A stretch of DNA of 64,000 nt from positions 1 through 64,000 of the forward strand of contig NZ_BSOW01000016.1 in NCBI RefSeq assembly GCF_030160715.1, read 5' to 3'. The position numbers were made by a program, and so were the translations under genes. The stretch comes from Bradyrhizobium iriomotense. Lineage in GTDB: Bacteria; Pseudomonadota; Alphaproteobacteria; Rhizobiales; Xanthobacteraceae. The notes under the pieces were generated by a model, which did not search any database, was not told the origin of the DNA, and saw only the letters and a list, made by a program, of their open reading frames with translations. Every line of letters begins with the position of its first letter. The stretch's first letter is position 1. Of the stretch, positions 18,836 through 27,721 are shown in pieces.

Positions 18836-20716
18836 ATGACTTCGCGCTCCAAGTCTGCTCTCAGCACGTCTGTTCTCCGCAAGCCGAACACCAAGAAAGC
18901 CGCCGCCAAAGCAAAACCCTCCGGCAAAGCCGCAAGCAAAGCCGGCAAGCTTCCGGAGTGGAACCTCGCCGATCTCTATTCCGGGATCACCGCGCCGGAA
19001 GTGGCGCGCGATCTCGAGAAGATGGATGCCGATTGCGTCGCGTTCGAGACCGACTACAAGGGCAAGCTCGCGACAGGGACAGCAAAGGAAGATGGCGGAA
19101 AATGGCTCGCGGAGGCCGTGCGGCGTTACGAGGCGATCGACGATCTCGCCGGCCGGCTCGGCTCCTATGCCGGGCTCGTCCACGCCGGCGACAGCGTTGA
19201 TCCCAAGATTTCAAAGTTTTACGGAGATGTGTCAGAACGGCTGACGGCTGCCTCCACCCATCTTCTGTTCTTCGCGCTCGAGCTCAACCGGATCGATGAC
19301 GATATTTTGACCCGCGCGATGCAGGCTGCCGAGCTCGCGCATTATCGCCCCTGGATCGAGGATCTGCGCAAGGAGAAGCCGTATCAGCTCGACGACAAGC
19401 TCGAGCAGCTCTTCCTGGAAAAGGCGCAGACCGGCTATTCGGCCTGGAACAGGCTGTTCGACCAGACCATCTCCGGCCTGCGCTTCAAGGTCGGCGCCAA
19501 GGAGCTCGCGATCGAGCCGACGCTGAATTTCTTGCAGGACCGCGACGGCGCGAAGCGCAAGACCGCGGCGGAAGCCTTGGCAAAAACCTTCAAGGCCAAT
19601 GAGCGCACCTTCGCGCTGATCACCAACACGCTCGCCAAGGACAAGGACATCTCCGACCGTTGGCGCGGCTTCAAGGACGTCGCGGATTCCCGCCATCTGA
19701 ACAACCGCGTCGAGCGCGAGGTGGTGGATGCGCTGGTCGCCTCGGTGCGCGCGGCCTATCCAAGACTGTCGCATCGCTATTACGCGCTGAAGGCGCGCTG
19801 GTTCAAGAAGAAGCGGCTCGCTTATTGGGATCGCAACGCGCCGCTGCCCTTTGCCGCGACCGACACCATCGCGTGGCCCGAGGCGAGGAATATGGTGCTG
19901 ACGGCCTATCGCGGCTTCTCGCCTGACATGGCCGACATCGCCGAGCGCTTCTTCACTGATCGCTGGATCGATGCGCCGGTCCGTCCCGGCAAGGCGCCGG
20001 GCGCCTTCTCGCATCCGACCACGCCGTCGGCGCATCCTTACGTGCTGATGAACTATCAGGGCAAGCCGCGCGACGTGATGACGCTTGCGCACGAGCTCGG
20101 CCACGGCGTGCACCAGGTGCTGGCGGCCAGGAACGGCGCGCTGATGGCGCCGACGCCGCTGACGCTCGCCGAGACCGCGAGCGTGTTCGGCGAGATGCTG
20201 ACGTTCAAGCGTCTGCTCGCGCAGACCAAGAATGCAAAACAGCGCCAGGCCCTGCTCGCCGGCAAGGTCGAGGACATGATCAACACCGTGGTGCGGCAGA
20301 TCGCGTTCTATTCCTTCGAGCGCGCCGTCCATACCGAGCGCAAGAACGGCGAGCTCACCGCGACGCGGCTCGGCGAGATCTGGCTCTCGGTGCAAAGCGA
20401 AAGCCTGGGGCCCGCGATCGAGATCAAGGCGGGCTACGAGAACTACTGGATGTACATCCCGCACTTCATCCATTCGCCGTTCTATGTCTACGCCTATGCC
20501 TTCGGCGACTGCCTCGTGAACTCGCTCTACGCGGTCTACGAGAATGCCACTGAGGGCTTCGCCGAGCGCTATCTCGACATGCTCGCTGCCGGCGGCACCA
20601 AGCACTATTCGGAGCTGCTGCGCCCCTTCGGGCTCGATGCCAAGGACCCCAAATTCTGGGACGGCGGCCTTTCCGTCATTGCCGGCATGATCGACGAGCT
20701 GGAGGCGATGGGCTGA
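18836..20716 (+). CDS. pepF: M3 family oligoendopeptidase (PepF type)
   Basis: 626-aa cytoplasmic zinc peptidase that degrades oligopeptides of roughly 7-17 residues. The first 35 residues are a Lys/Ala-rich, probably disordered extension. The catalytic motif is LAHELGHGVHQ (HExxH near residue 419), with the third ligand region LAETASVFGEML about 25 residues later. Other family blocks are visible (YIPHFIHSPFYVYAYAFGD). Full length for PepF/M3. Start at the ATG at 18836, just after CAGCACA; no strong Shine-Dalgarno. Monocistronic. Confidence 0.93.
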   Translation: MTSRSKSALSTSVLRKPNTKKAAAKAKPSGKAASKAGKLPEWNLADLYSGITAPEVARDLEKMDADCVAFETDYKGKLATGTAKEDGGKWLAEAVRRYEAIDDLAGRLGSYAGLVHAGDSVDPKISKFYGDVSERLTAASTHLLFFALELNRIDDDILTRAMQAAELAHYRPWIEDLRKEKPYQLDDKLEQLFLEKAQTGYSAWNRLFDQTISGLRFKVGAKELAIEPTLNFLQDRDGAKRKTAAEALAKTFKANERTFALITNTLAKDKDISDRWRGFKDVADSRHLNNRVEREVVDALVASVRAAYPRLSHRYYALKARWFKKKRLAYWDRNAPLPFAATDTIAWPEARNMVLTAYRGFSPDMADIAERFFTDRWIDAPVRPGKAPGAFSHPTTPSAHPYVLMNYQGKPRDVMTLAHELGHGVHQVLAARNGALMAPTPLTLAETASVFGEMLTFKRLLAQTKNAKQRQALLAGKVEDMINTVVRQIAFYSFERAVHTERKNGELTATRLGEIWLSVQSESLGPAIEIKAGYENYWMYIPHFIHSPFYVYAYAFGDCLVNSLYAVYENATEGFAERYLDMLAAGGTKHYSELLRPFGLDAKDPKFWDGGLSVIAGMIDELEAMG

Positions 20717-21124
20717 AGCGGCGTCGGTCTGGCTTGCCTGCGCCGCGGCCGAGACCTGTTCGGCCCGGCACCGCGGCGTCGACGAAGCCGAACATCGCGC
20801 CAAAGCGGTCGGCTGCGGCTGCGACACTTTTTCGCGAGATCGTCACCGGCTCGGCGCTGGGACGAGACCGCGGGCGACGCCAAGGGGCCGTCCTCGGCGA
20901 ATCCGGTCCCGAACGAGGTCATTGTCGCCAATTTGAAGCACCTCGCGGCCGCGGCGCCTTGCTTCGCGCCGGCGCATGTCCAGGCCACCTTCGAGACGGG
21001 TCTGGAGGTCCTGCTACGTGCGATTGAACGTTCGCCGAAACCGGCAAGACTAATCTTGTGCGGCACCCGCCCCTCATATTGCAACTATTGATTGATCTAG
21101 GCTGGGCGCCCGGGGAATGCAGCC
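20717..21124. other. Intergenic region, 408 bp, with an open frame of unknown status
   Basis: No recognised gene. One plus-strand frame stays open to a TGA at 21089-21091 and, from 20858 on, reads WDETAGDAKGPSSANPVPNE, then VIVANLKHLAAAAPCFAPAH, then VQATFETGLEVLLRAIER, with GC-rich third positions. It lacks a start codon and ribosome binding site, and the upstream part shifts to another frame. It may be a decayed or frameshifted gene, or chance in GC-rich DNA. The patatin-like gene promoter must lie in its last part. Confidence 0.4.
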
Positions 21125-24100
21125 ATGGCCGAGCATGTGCATGCGTCTGGCGAGGATCACGCGCCGAGCACGGGGGCGATCGACTTCCGGCCTTGGGGCG
21201 AGAAACACAACGCCCTCGTCAAGAGCGAGATCGAGGCCATCAATACGCGTCGGGAGGCCGGCCGCCAGATCGAGACGGCGCAGCTCAAGCCCGGGCAGAC
21301 CATCGAGGTCGTCGGGCTGGCGCTTTCCGGCGGCGGCATCCGTTCCTCTGCGGTCTGTCTCGGCGTGCTTCAGGCGCTGAACCATCACGACGTGATCAAG
21401 CGGATCGACTATCTCTCCACGGTTTCGGGGGGAGGTTATATCGGCAGCTCGTTGACGGCGACAATGACGGTCGCAAAGCGCTTCGTGTTCGGCCAGCCAC
21501 CCAATCCCGGCGCGAAGAGCTTCAAGGCGGGCGAAGTCAGCGACACGCCTGAGGTCGGCCATATCCGCAACTATTCGAACTATCTCGTTCCGGCCGGCGT
21601 GCGCGATCTTTTGACCGGACTGGCGATCGTGGTCCGTGGGCTCGTGGCCAATGTCGGTCTTACCCTGCCGATCGTTCTGCTGCTGGCGGTCATCACCATC
21701 GTCTCGAACCCCGCCCGGTCGGCGCTCTATGCCGCGAATTTCTTTGGCGTTTCCGTCAGCAACGACTGCGACCGCCTGCATTGGTTTTCCGACACGATCG
21801 GCTTCTTCTTCTCGGTTGGCCTGCTTCTCGCCTTGGCGATCCTTGCCGTCAGCCGGTACCGCTACGGGGCGCCCTCGCGGCAATATGGCGACGGGTTTGA
21901 CGATATCAGACGGGATCGCCGTGAGTTTCTGGCCTATGCCGCAGGAGTCGTGCTCACGCTGGGGCTGATCTGCGATCTGGCGCGGTTCGTGCCGGTCGAT
22001 CATTTCGGCCTCACGCTGACGGCGAGCATCACCGGGCTTGTCATGTTCTTCTGGTGGGCGATCCGGCGATCGTACCTGCCGGCGAACAGGTTGCAGGAAT
22101 TCCGCGGCCTGAGAACGCAGCAGGACACCGGCACAGCCGCGGTGCTGTTCAGTCGTTTGCCGACGATCGCCGCGACCTATCTCGTGCTGCTCTTCCTGAT
22201 CGCCTTCTTCGAGTTTCAGCCGTTCATGATCGCTGAAATGTTCGACAATGCGGACGCAGCCTCGGATACCGGGCTCGGCGACGTCGCAGGCGTCGCCGTG
22301 ACATGGCTGAAGTCGCTGGCCGCGATTACCGCGCCGATCGCCGCCGCCGTCACCCTGTTCAGGCAGCAATTCGCGGACTTGCTGAAGGGGAAGGGGACCT
22401 CCGACATGCTGGCGATCGCGCTGGCCCGCTCCGCCAACCTGGCGATCTGGATCGCCGGCGCGGCGTTGCCGCTGCTGATCTGGATCGCCTATCTCTATCT
22501 GACCTTCTGGGGCATCACCAACGACAAGCTCTTGCCGCAGCGCCTCTGTCCGAACGCGGTGACCGAATGGCCCTCGCTCGACCAGATCGACACGGTCAGG
22601 AGATCGAAGACTCGCCTGACCGGAACGCTTCAATTCGATTCCGACGCCGGAACTCTGAGCGCCGAGATAAAAGACCGGACGACGAAGCGTACACACACCG
22701 GAAAAAACCGCGAAGGGCGGCAGATCGAGCAGCGGCAGATCAAGCATGCGCCGGGCTGGGTGAATTCGGCCGCCGGCACCCTATCCCAGGCGCTTCGCTG
22801 GCTCGGCCTCGGCAGCACCATCGATACCGTCAAGCTTTGGCTCGGCGCGAACGTGCGCTGGTCGGTGATCGCGCTGTATCTCATTTTCGCGATCCTGCTG
22901 TTCCGCGGCTCGTGGTGCCTCGCGCCGAACGCCAATTCGCTGCATCGTCTCTATCGGGATCGCCTGAGCAAGGCATTCCTGTTCAAGCCGCTGCCGCGAA
23001 GCGAGCACGCGCCGGAAACGGACGTCCACCACAAACCGGCCCGGAACGTCGCGAGCATCGACCAGGGGCGTGACCTCGAACCTCTGGACGAGCTCAAGCT
23101 CAGCTCGCTCTGCGCCCATGGAAAGCTCCATGCTCCCTATCACCTGATCAACACGGCATTGAACATCCAGGGCTCCGACTTCGCCAACCGCAGGGGCCGC
23201 AACGCCGATTTCTTCGTGTTCGCGCCATTGTGGGTGGGAAGCGAGGCGACCGGCTACGCGCCGACGCTGAAATTCGAGAGCGGCGATCGCGGCCTCGATC
23301 TGGCGACGGCACTGGCGATCTCCGGCGCGGCCGCTTCGTCCAACATGGGATCGGATTCCATCAAGGCGCTGACGCCGACGCTCGCCTTGCTGAACGTGCG
23401 TCTCGGCTTCTGGCTCAAGAATCCGCGCTACGCGGAGAACAACGGCGAGGTGCAGCGACGGCCGTCGCCGTTCTATCTCTGGTCGGAAATATCGGGCCGG
23501 CTCTACGAGAACAGCGACGCCGTCTATCTGACGGACGGAGGGCACATCGAGAATCTCGGCGTCTACGAGCTGTTGCGGCGTCGTTGCAGGATCATCATTG
23601 CCGTCGACGCCGAGGCCGATGCGCCGATGAACCTCTCCTCGCTCGTCACGCTGCAGAGATACGCGCGCATCGATCTTGGCATCATCATCGACCTGCCATG
23701 GTCGCCGATTCGGACCTCTACGCTGGGCTGGATGGCCTGCAACGCCGGAAAGCCGCCGACGCCGCCGCCCGAATCGTCAGTCGGCCCCCACGTCGCGATC
23801 GGCACGATCGACTATGGCGGGGGAGACATGGGTTATCTCGTCTATATCAAGTCCTCGCTCACCGGCGACGAGAACGACTACGTCCGCGACTATGCACGCC
23901 GCTACGAGCGCTTTCCACACGAGTCCACGGGCGACCAGTTCTTCTCGGAGGAGCAGTTCGAGGTCTATCGCGCGCTTGGTTTCCACATCGCGCACCGATT
24001 CCTCGCCGGCCTCGACGACGTGTCCGTGAAGGACAAGCACGGCAAGTGCGTGCGGAAGCGCATCAGTGCCGACGACATCGAGCCGATCGGAACGATTCGT

Positions 24101-24130
24101 ACCGCGCTGGGGCTTGCCGTTTCATCGTAG
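21125..24130 (+). CDS. Large patatin-like phospholipase with an internal membrane domain
   Basis: 1001-aa protein. The N-terminus has the patatin oxyanion motif LALSGGGIRSSAVCLG (residues about 67-82) and the nucleophile region STVSGGGYIGSS (about residue 98), a variant of GxSxG in which the first Gly is replaced. About seven to eight hydrophobic segments follow between residues 155 and 600. The catalytic Asp motif appears only near residue 803 (YLTDGGHIENLGVYELL), so the lipase fold is interrupted by the membrane region. Expected role: hydrolysis of membrane phospholipid acyl chains; substrate unproven. It is a single gene upstream of the oxidase subunit IV gene. Confidence 0.82.
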   Translation: MAEHVHASGEDHAPSTGAIDFRPWGEKHNALVKSEIEAINTRREAGRQIETAQLKPGQTIEVVGLALSGGGIRSSAVCLGVLQALNHHDVIKRIDYLSTVSGGGYIGSSLTATMTVAKRFVFGQPPNPGAKSFKAGEVSDTPEVGHIRNYSNYLVPAGVRDLLTGLAIVVRGLVANVGLTLPIVLLLAVITIVSNPARSALYAANFFGVSVSNDCDRLHWFSDTIGFFFSVGLLLALAILAVSRYRYGAPSRQYGDGFDDIRRDRREFLAYAAGVVLTLGLICDLARFVPVDHFGLTLTASITGLVMFFWWAIRRSYLPANRLQEFRGLRTQQDTGTAAVLFSRLPTIAATYLVLLFLIAFFEFQPFMIAEMFDNADAASDTGLGDVAGVAVTWLKSLAAITAPIAAAVTLFRQQFADLLKGKGTSDMLAIALARSANLAIWIAGAALPLLIWIAYLYLTFWGITNDKLLPQRLCPNAVTEWPSLDQIDTVRRSKTRLTGTLQFDSDAGTLSAEIKDRTTKRTHTGKNREGRQIEQRQIKHAPGWVNSAAGTLSQALRWLGLGSTIDTVKLWLGANVRWSVIALYLIFAILLFRGSWCLAPNANSLHRLYRDRLSKAFLFKPLPRSEHAPETDVHHKPARNVASIDQGRDLEPLDELKLSSLCAHGKLHAPYHLINTALNIQGSDFANRRGRNADFFVFAPLWVGSEATGYAPTLKFESGDRGLDLATALAISGAAASSNMGSDSIKALTPTLALLNVRLGFWLKNPRYAENNGEVQRRPSPFYLWSEISGRLYENSDAVYLTDGGHIENLGVYELLRRRCRIIIAVDAEADAPMNLSSLVTLQRYARIDLGIIIDLPWSPIRTSTLGWMACNAGKPPTPPPESSVGPHVAIGTIDYGGGDMGYLVYIKSSLTGDENDYVRDYARRYERFPHESTGDQFFSEEQFEVYRALGFHIAHRFLAGLDDVSVKDKHGKCVRKRISADDIEPIGTIRTALGLAVSS

Positions 24131-24310
24131 CCGGCGACGCGCCGATTCCGGTCATCGCTTGGGTGGGCGGGCCGCCCGCGCACCGTGTGCCCCGCCAATC
24201 GAGATTCCAAATCAGCCGATTTGCGGGAAAACTGCGCAGCTGTGCCGTTGCCCTGCCGGGCGGATTGCGGTAATGCCAGCCGGGAATTCGACTTTCGACT
24301 GGGGACATCC

Positions 24311-24463
24311 ATGGCTGACCATAGCGAAGTGGCGTACACCACCGCCGACGGCAACGACTATGTTGCCCACGAGCAGACCTATGAGGGCTTCATCAAGCTG
24401 GTGAAGTACGGCACGGCCGCGGTCGCGCTCATCGTCATCCTGATGGCGATCTTCCTGACCTGA
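24311..24463 (+). CDS. aa3-type cytochrome c oxidase subunit IV
   Basis: 50-aa single-span membrane protein of the bacterial subunit IV family (PF07835). MADHSEVAYTTADGNDY, then VAHEQTYEGFIKLVKYGT form a short cytoplasmic part with the family's H-x-x-TY-x-x-F pattern, followed by one transmembrane helix (AAVALIVILMAIFLT) to the end. The protein packs against the oxidase core but is not catalytic. Start at the ATG at 24311, after GGGGACATCC. In many rhizobia this small gene sits directly upstream of pntAA, as here, rather than with the cta operon. Confidence 0.92.
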   Translation: MADHSEVAYTTADGNDYVAHEQTYEGFIKLVKYGTAAVALIVILMAIFLT

Positions 24464-24599
24464 TCCACCGTCGGCGGCACCGCCAACGACGGCGGCTGCT
24501 TAGAAAATTTGCATACAAGCCGGTTCCAAAACCGGTATCCAACGTTGCGGGAGTAACGCTAAATTCGCATGCGCGCTGTCCCGCGCCGCCGGAGGCCTC

Positions 24600-25730
24600 A
24601 TGAAGATTGCCGTTGCCAAGGAAATCGATCCGTCCGAGCCGCGGGTCGCCGCTTCGCCGGATACGGTGAAGAAGTTCAAGGCTCTGGGCGCCGAGATCGC
24701 CGTCGAGCCCGGTGCCGGCGTGAAGTCGGGTCTGCTCGATTCCGACTATACCGCCGCCGGCGCGACCGTCAGCGCCGATGCGCTCGCTGACGCCGACATC
24801 ATCATCAAGGTGAAGCGCCCCGAGGCGTCCGAGCTTGGCCAGTACAAGCGGGGCGCGCTGGTCGTCGCCATCATGGACCCCTACGGCAATGATGCCGCGC
24901 TGAAGACGATGGCCGATGCCGGTATCGCCGCCTTCGCCATGGAACTGATGCCGCGCATCACGCGCGCGCAGGTGATGGACGTGCTGTCGTCGCAGGCGAA
25001 CCTGGCCGGCTACCGTGCCGTGATCGAGGGCGCCGAAGCCTTCGGCCGCGCTTTCCCGATGATGATGACCGCGGCCGGCACCGTGCCCGCCGCAAAAGTG
25101 TTCGTGATGGGCGTCGGCGTCGCCGGCCTCCAGGCGATCGCGACCGCGCGCCGTCTCGGCGCCATCGTCACCGCGACCGACGTGCGCCCCGCCACCAAGG
25201 AGCAGGTCGAATCGCTCGGCGCCAAATTCCTCGCCGTCGAGGACGAGGAGTTCAAGAACGCGCAGACCGCCGGCGGCTACGCCAAGGAAATGTCCAAGGA
25301 ATACCAAGCCAAGCAGGCCGCTCTCACCGCCGAGCACATCAAGAAGCAGGACATCGTGATCACGACAGCGCTGATCCCAGGCCGGCCTGCGCCGAAGCTC
25401 GTCAGCGCCGAGATGGTCAAGTCGATGAAGCCGGGTTCGGTGCTGGTCGACCTCGCCGTCGAGCGCGGCGGCAATGTCGAGGGCGCCGAGCCGGGCGAGG
25501 TCGTCGATCTCGATGGCATCAAGATCGTCGGCTACACCAACGTTGCCGGCCGCGTCGCCGCGTCGGCCTCCGGCCTCTATGCGCGCAACCTGTTCTCCTT
25601 CATCGAGACCATGATCGACAAGAAAGAGAAGAAGCTTGCCGTGAACTGGGACGACGAACTCGTGAAGGCAACCGCCCTCACCAAGGACGGCGCCGTCATT
25701 CACCCGAACTTCCAGCCCAAGTCGGCTTAA
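24600..25730 (+). CDS. pntAA: NAD(P) transhydrogenase subunit alpha part 1 (NAD-binding dI)
   Basis: 376-aa soluble domain I of proton-translocating transhydrogenase, which binds NAD(H) and passes hydride to NADP+ bound on PntB. It starts MKIAVAKEIDPSEPRVAASPD, as in alanine dehydrogenase relatives, and has a Rossmann site (FVMGVGVAGLQAIATARRLG, about residues 165-184) and the dI RQD-loop region (RAQVMDVLSSQANLAGYRAV). The first gene of a three-gene split pntAA-pntAB-pntB operon typical of Alphaproteobacteria. GGAGG ribosome binding site in front. The complex supplies NADPH using the proton gradient. Confidence 0.97.
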   Translation: MKIAVAKEIDPSEPRVAASPDTVKKFKALGAEIAVEPGAGVKSGLLDSDYTAAGATVSADALADADIIIKVKRPEASELGQYKRGALVVAIMDPYGNDAALKTMADAGIAAFAMELMPRITRAQVMDVLSSQANLAGYRAVIEGAEAFGRAFPMMMTAAGTVPAAKVFVMGVGVAGLQAIATARRLGAIVTATDVRPATKEQVESLGAKFLAVEDEEFKNAQTAGGYAKEMSKEYQAKQAALTAEHIKKQDIVITTALIPGRPAPKLVSAEMVKSMKPGSVLVDLAVERGGNVEGAEPGEVVDLDGIKIVGYTNVAGRVAASASGLYARNLFSFIETMIDKKEKKLAVNWDDELVKATALTKDGAVIHPNFQPKSA

Positions 25731-25752
25731 TTGGGCCTAGAGGAGAGAAGCC

Positions 25753-26070
25753 ATGGAGCATGTTGCACAGGTCGTCGATCCCTTCATCTTCCGGCTGTCG
25801 ATTTTCGTGCTGGCGGTGTTCGTCGGCTATTTCGTGGTGTGGTCGGTGACGCCGGCGCTGCATACGCCGCTGATGTCGGTCACCAACGCGATCTCCTCGG
25901 TGATCGTGGTCGGCGCGCTGCTCGCGGGCGGCGTCGCGAACGTGTCGAGCGGCTCGGGCTGGGCCCGGGGCTTCGGCTTCATCGCGCTGATCTTTGCCTG
26001 CATCAATATCTTCGGGGGCTTCCTTGTCACCCAGCGCATGCTGGCGATGTACAAGAAGAAGGCGAAGTAA
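25753..26070 (+). CDS. pntAB: NAD(P) transhydrogenase subunit alpha part 2 (membrane dIIa)
   Basis: 105-aa membrane subunit with three to four transmembrane helices (FIFRLSIFVLAVFVGYFVVW; AISSVIVVGALLAGGV; FGFIALIFACINIFGGFLV), ending in a short basic tail. It forms half of the proton channel with the N-terminal helices of PntB. Lies 22 bp after pntAA and 38 bp before pntB, with an AGGAGAG ribosome binding site. Confidence 0.95.
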   Translation: MEHVAQVVDPFIFRLSIFVLAVFVGYFVVWSVTPALHTPLMSVTNAISSVIVVGALLAGGVANVSSGSGWARGFGFIALIFACINIFGGFLVTQRMLAMYKKKAK

Positions 26071-26108
26071 GCGGCACCTCGGGGTGAAGAGGCGAATGGG
26101 GACCTGAG

Positions 26109-27506
26109 ATGAACGCTAATCTGTCTGCATTGTTGTATCTCGTGGCGGGTGTGCTGTTCATCCTGTCGCTGCGCGGCCTTTCCAGCCCGGCGTCTTCGCG
26201 CCAGGGCAACCTGTTCGGCATGATCGGCATGGCGATCGCGGTCGCCACCACGCTTGCCAACCATCCGCCGGCCGATGGCCTTGCCTGGCTGCTCGTCATC
26301 GTCGGCATCGCCATCGGTGCCGCGATCGGCGCCGTCATCGCGCGCCGCGTGCCGATGACCTCGATGCCGGAGCTGGTCGCCGCCTTCCACTCGCTGGTCG
26401 GCATGGCCGCGGTGCTGGTCGCCGCTGGCGCGTTCTATGCGCCGGAAGCCTTCGACATCGGCACCCCCGGCAACATCCATACCCAGAGCCTGGTCGAAAT
26501 GTCGCTCGGCGTCGCCATCGGCGCGCTGACCTTCACCGGCTCGGTGATCGCGTTCCTGAAGCTGTCGGCCCGCATGAGCGGTGCGCCGATCATCCTGCCG
26601 GCACGGCACCTCATCAACATCTCGCTCGCAGTCGCACTGGTCGCCTGCATCGTCGGGCTCGTCGTCACCGGCAGCCCGGTGTTCTTCTGGCTCAACGTCA
26701 TCCTGGCGCTGCTGCTCGGCGTGCTCATGATCATCCCGATCGGCGGCGCCGATATGCCGGTCGTGATCTCGATGCTGAACTCCTATTCGGGATGGGCGGC
26801 GGCCGGCATCGGCTTCACGCTCGGCAACTCCGCGCTGATCATCACCGGCGCGCTGGTCGGCTCGTCCGGTGCGATCCTGTCCTACATCATGTGCCACGCG
26901 ATGAACCGGTCCTTCATCTCGGTCATTCTCGGCGGGTTCGGCGGCGAGACCGCGGCGGCGGGCGGGGCGACCGGCGAGCAGAAGCCGGCGAAGCTCGGCT
27001 CGGCCGACGATGCCGCCTTCATCATGAAGAACGCCTCCAAGGTCATCATCGTGCCCGGCTACGGCATGGCGGTGGCACAGGCGCAGCACGCGCTGCGCGA
27101 AATGGCCGACATGCTGAAGAAGGAAGGCGTCGAGGTGAAGTACGCCATCCACCCGGTCGCGGGCCGCATGCCCGGCCACATGAACGTGCTGCTGGCCGAG
27201 GCCAACGTGCCCTATGACGAGGTGTTCGAGCTTGAGGACATCAACTCCGAATTCGCGCAGGCCGACATCGCCTTCGTGATCGGCGCCAACGACGTCACCA
27301 ACCCCGCCGCCGAAGAGGACAAGACCTCGCCGATCTACGGCATGCCGGTGCTCCAGGTTTGGAAGGCCGGCACCGTGATGTTCATCAAGCGCTCGCTCGC
27401 TTCGGGTTACGCCGGCATCGACAATCCGCTGTTCTATCGCGACAACACCATGATGCTGCTCGGCGACGCCAAGAAGGTCACCGAGAACATCGTCAAGGCG
27501 ATGTAA
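26109..27506 (+). CDS. pntB: NAD(P) transhydrogenase subunit beta
   Basis: 465-aa subunit: about nine transmembrane helices (residues 1-255) forming domain IIb of the proton path, followed by the NADP(H)-binding domain III (residues about 285-465). Domain III shows VIIVPGYGMAVAQAQHALREM, the GYGMAV nucleotide loop, then HPVAGRMPGHMNVLLAEANVPYDEV and GANDVTNPAA, all diagnostic. Last gene of the pnt operon. A 56-aa gene with its own ribosome binding site follows 21 bp later. Confidence 0.97.
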   Translation: MNANLSALLYLVAGVLFILSLRGLSSPASSRQGNLFGMIGMAIAVATTLANHPPADGLAWLLVIVGIAIGAAIGAVIARRVPMTSMPELVAAFHSLVGMAAVLVAAGAFYAPEAFDIGTPGNIHTQSLVEMSLGVAIGALTFTGSVIAFLKLSARMSGAPIILPARHLINISLAVALVACIVGLVVTGSPVFFWLNVILALLLGVLMIIPIGGADMPVVISMLNSYSGWAAAGIGFTLGNSALIITGALVGSSGAILSYIMCHAMNRSFISVILGGFGGETAAAGGATGEQKPAKLGSADDAAFIMKNASKVIIVPGYGMAVAQAQHALREMADMLKKEGVEVKYAIHPVAGRMPGHMNVLLAEANVPYDEVFELEDINSEFAQADIAFVIGANDVTNPAAEEDKTSPIYGMPVLQVWKAGTVMFIKRSLASGYAGIDNPLFYRDNTMMLLGDAKKVTENIVKAM

Positions 27507-27527
27507 CAACGCGGTAAGGAGCGGATC

Positions 27528-27698
27528 GTGGCCATCAACAAGGAATGGCACCGGTCCAATCGCATGTCGCCCAAAGCGACACGGGCGCAGCGGATTACAT
27601 GGCACGCGGCCCACAGGGCTGCGTGCGCTTGCCGCGAGATTCCGGCAAGCATCCGCTCCGACGTCCTGAAATTGCTGCGAAGCCGTCGCAAGGCTTGA
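27528..27698 (+). CDS. Conserved 56-aa small protein
   Basis: A short gene starting with GTG at 27528 and stopping at TGA 27696-27698, with AGGAG 7 nt before the start. The product begins MAINKEWHRSNRMSPKATRA and continues QRITWHAAHRAACACREIP, ending in a basic helix (SDVLKLLRSRRKA). The pattern NKEWH-x-x-xRMxxxAT-x-x-QRI-x-WHxxH-x-x-xCxCR resembles small uncharacterised proteins I recall from many bacteria; the His and CxC residues suggest metal binding. It follows pntB by 21 bp and overlaps, in another frame, an artificial N-terminal extension of the hydrolase downstream. Function unknown. Confidence 0.75.
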   Translation: MAINKEWHRSNRMSPKATRAQRITWHAAHRAACACREIPASIRSDVLKLLRSRRKA

Positions 27699-27721
27699 GC
27701 CGCGGACCGGCTGTGCAGCCC

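Noticed and set aside
27545..27721. N-terminal extension of the alpha/beta hydrolase
   Set aside because: Out of frame with the 56-aa gene it covers; the anchor helix begins exactly at the ATG at 27722.
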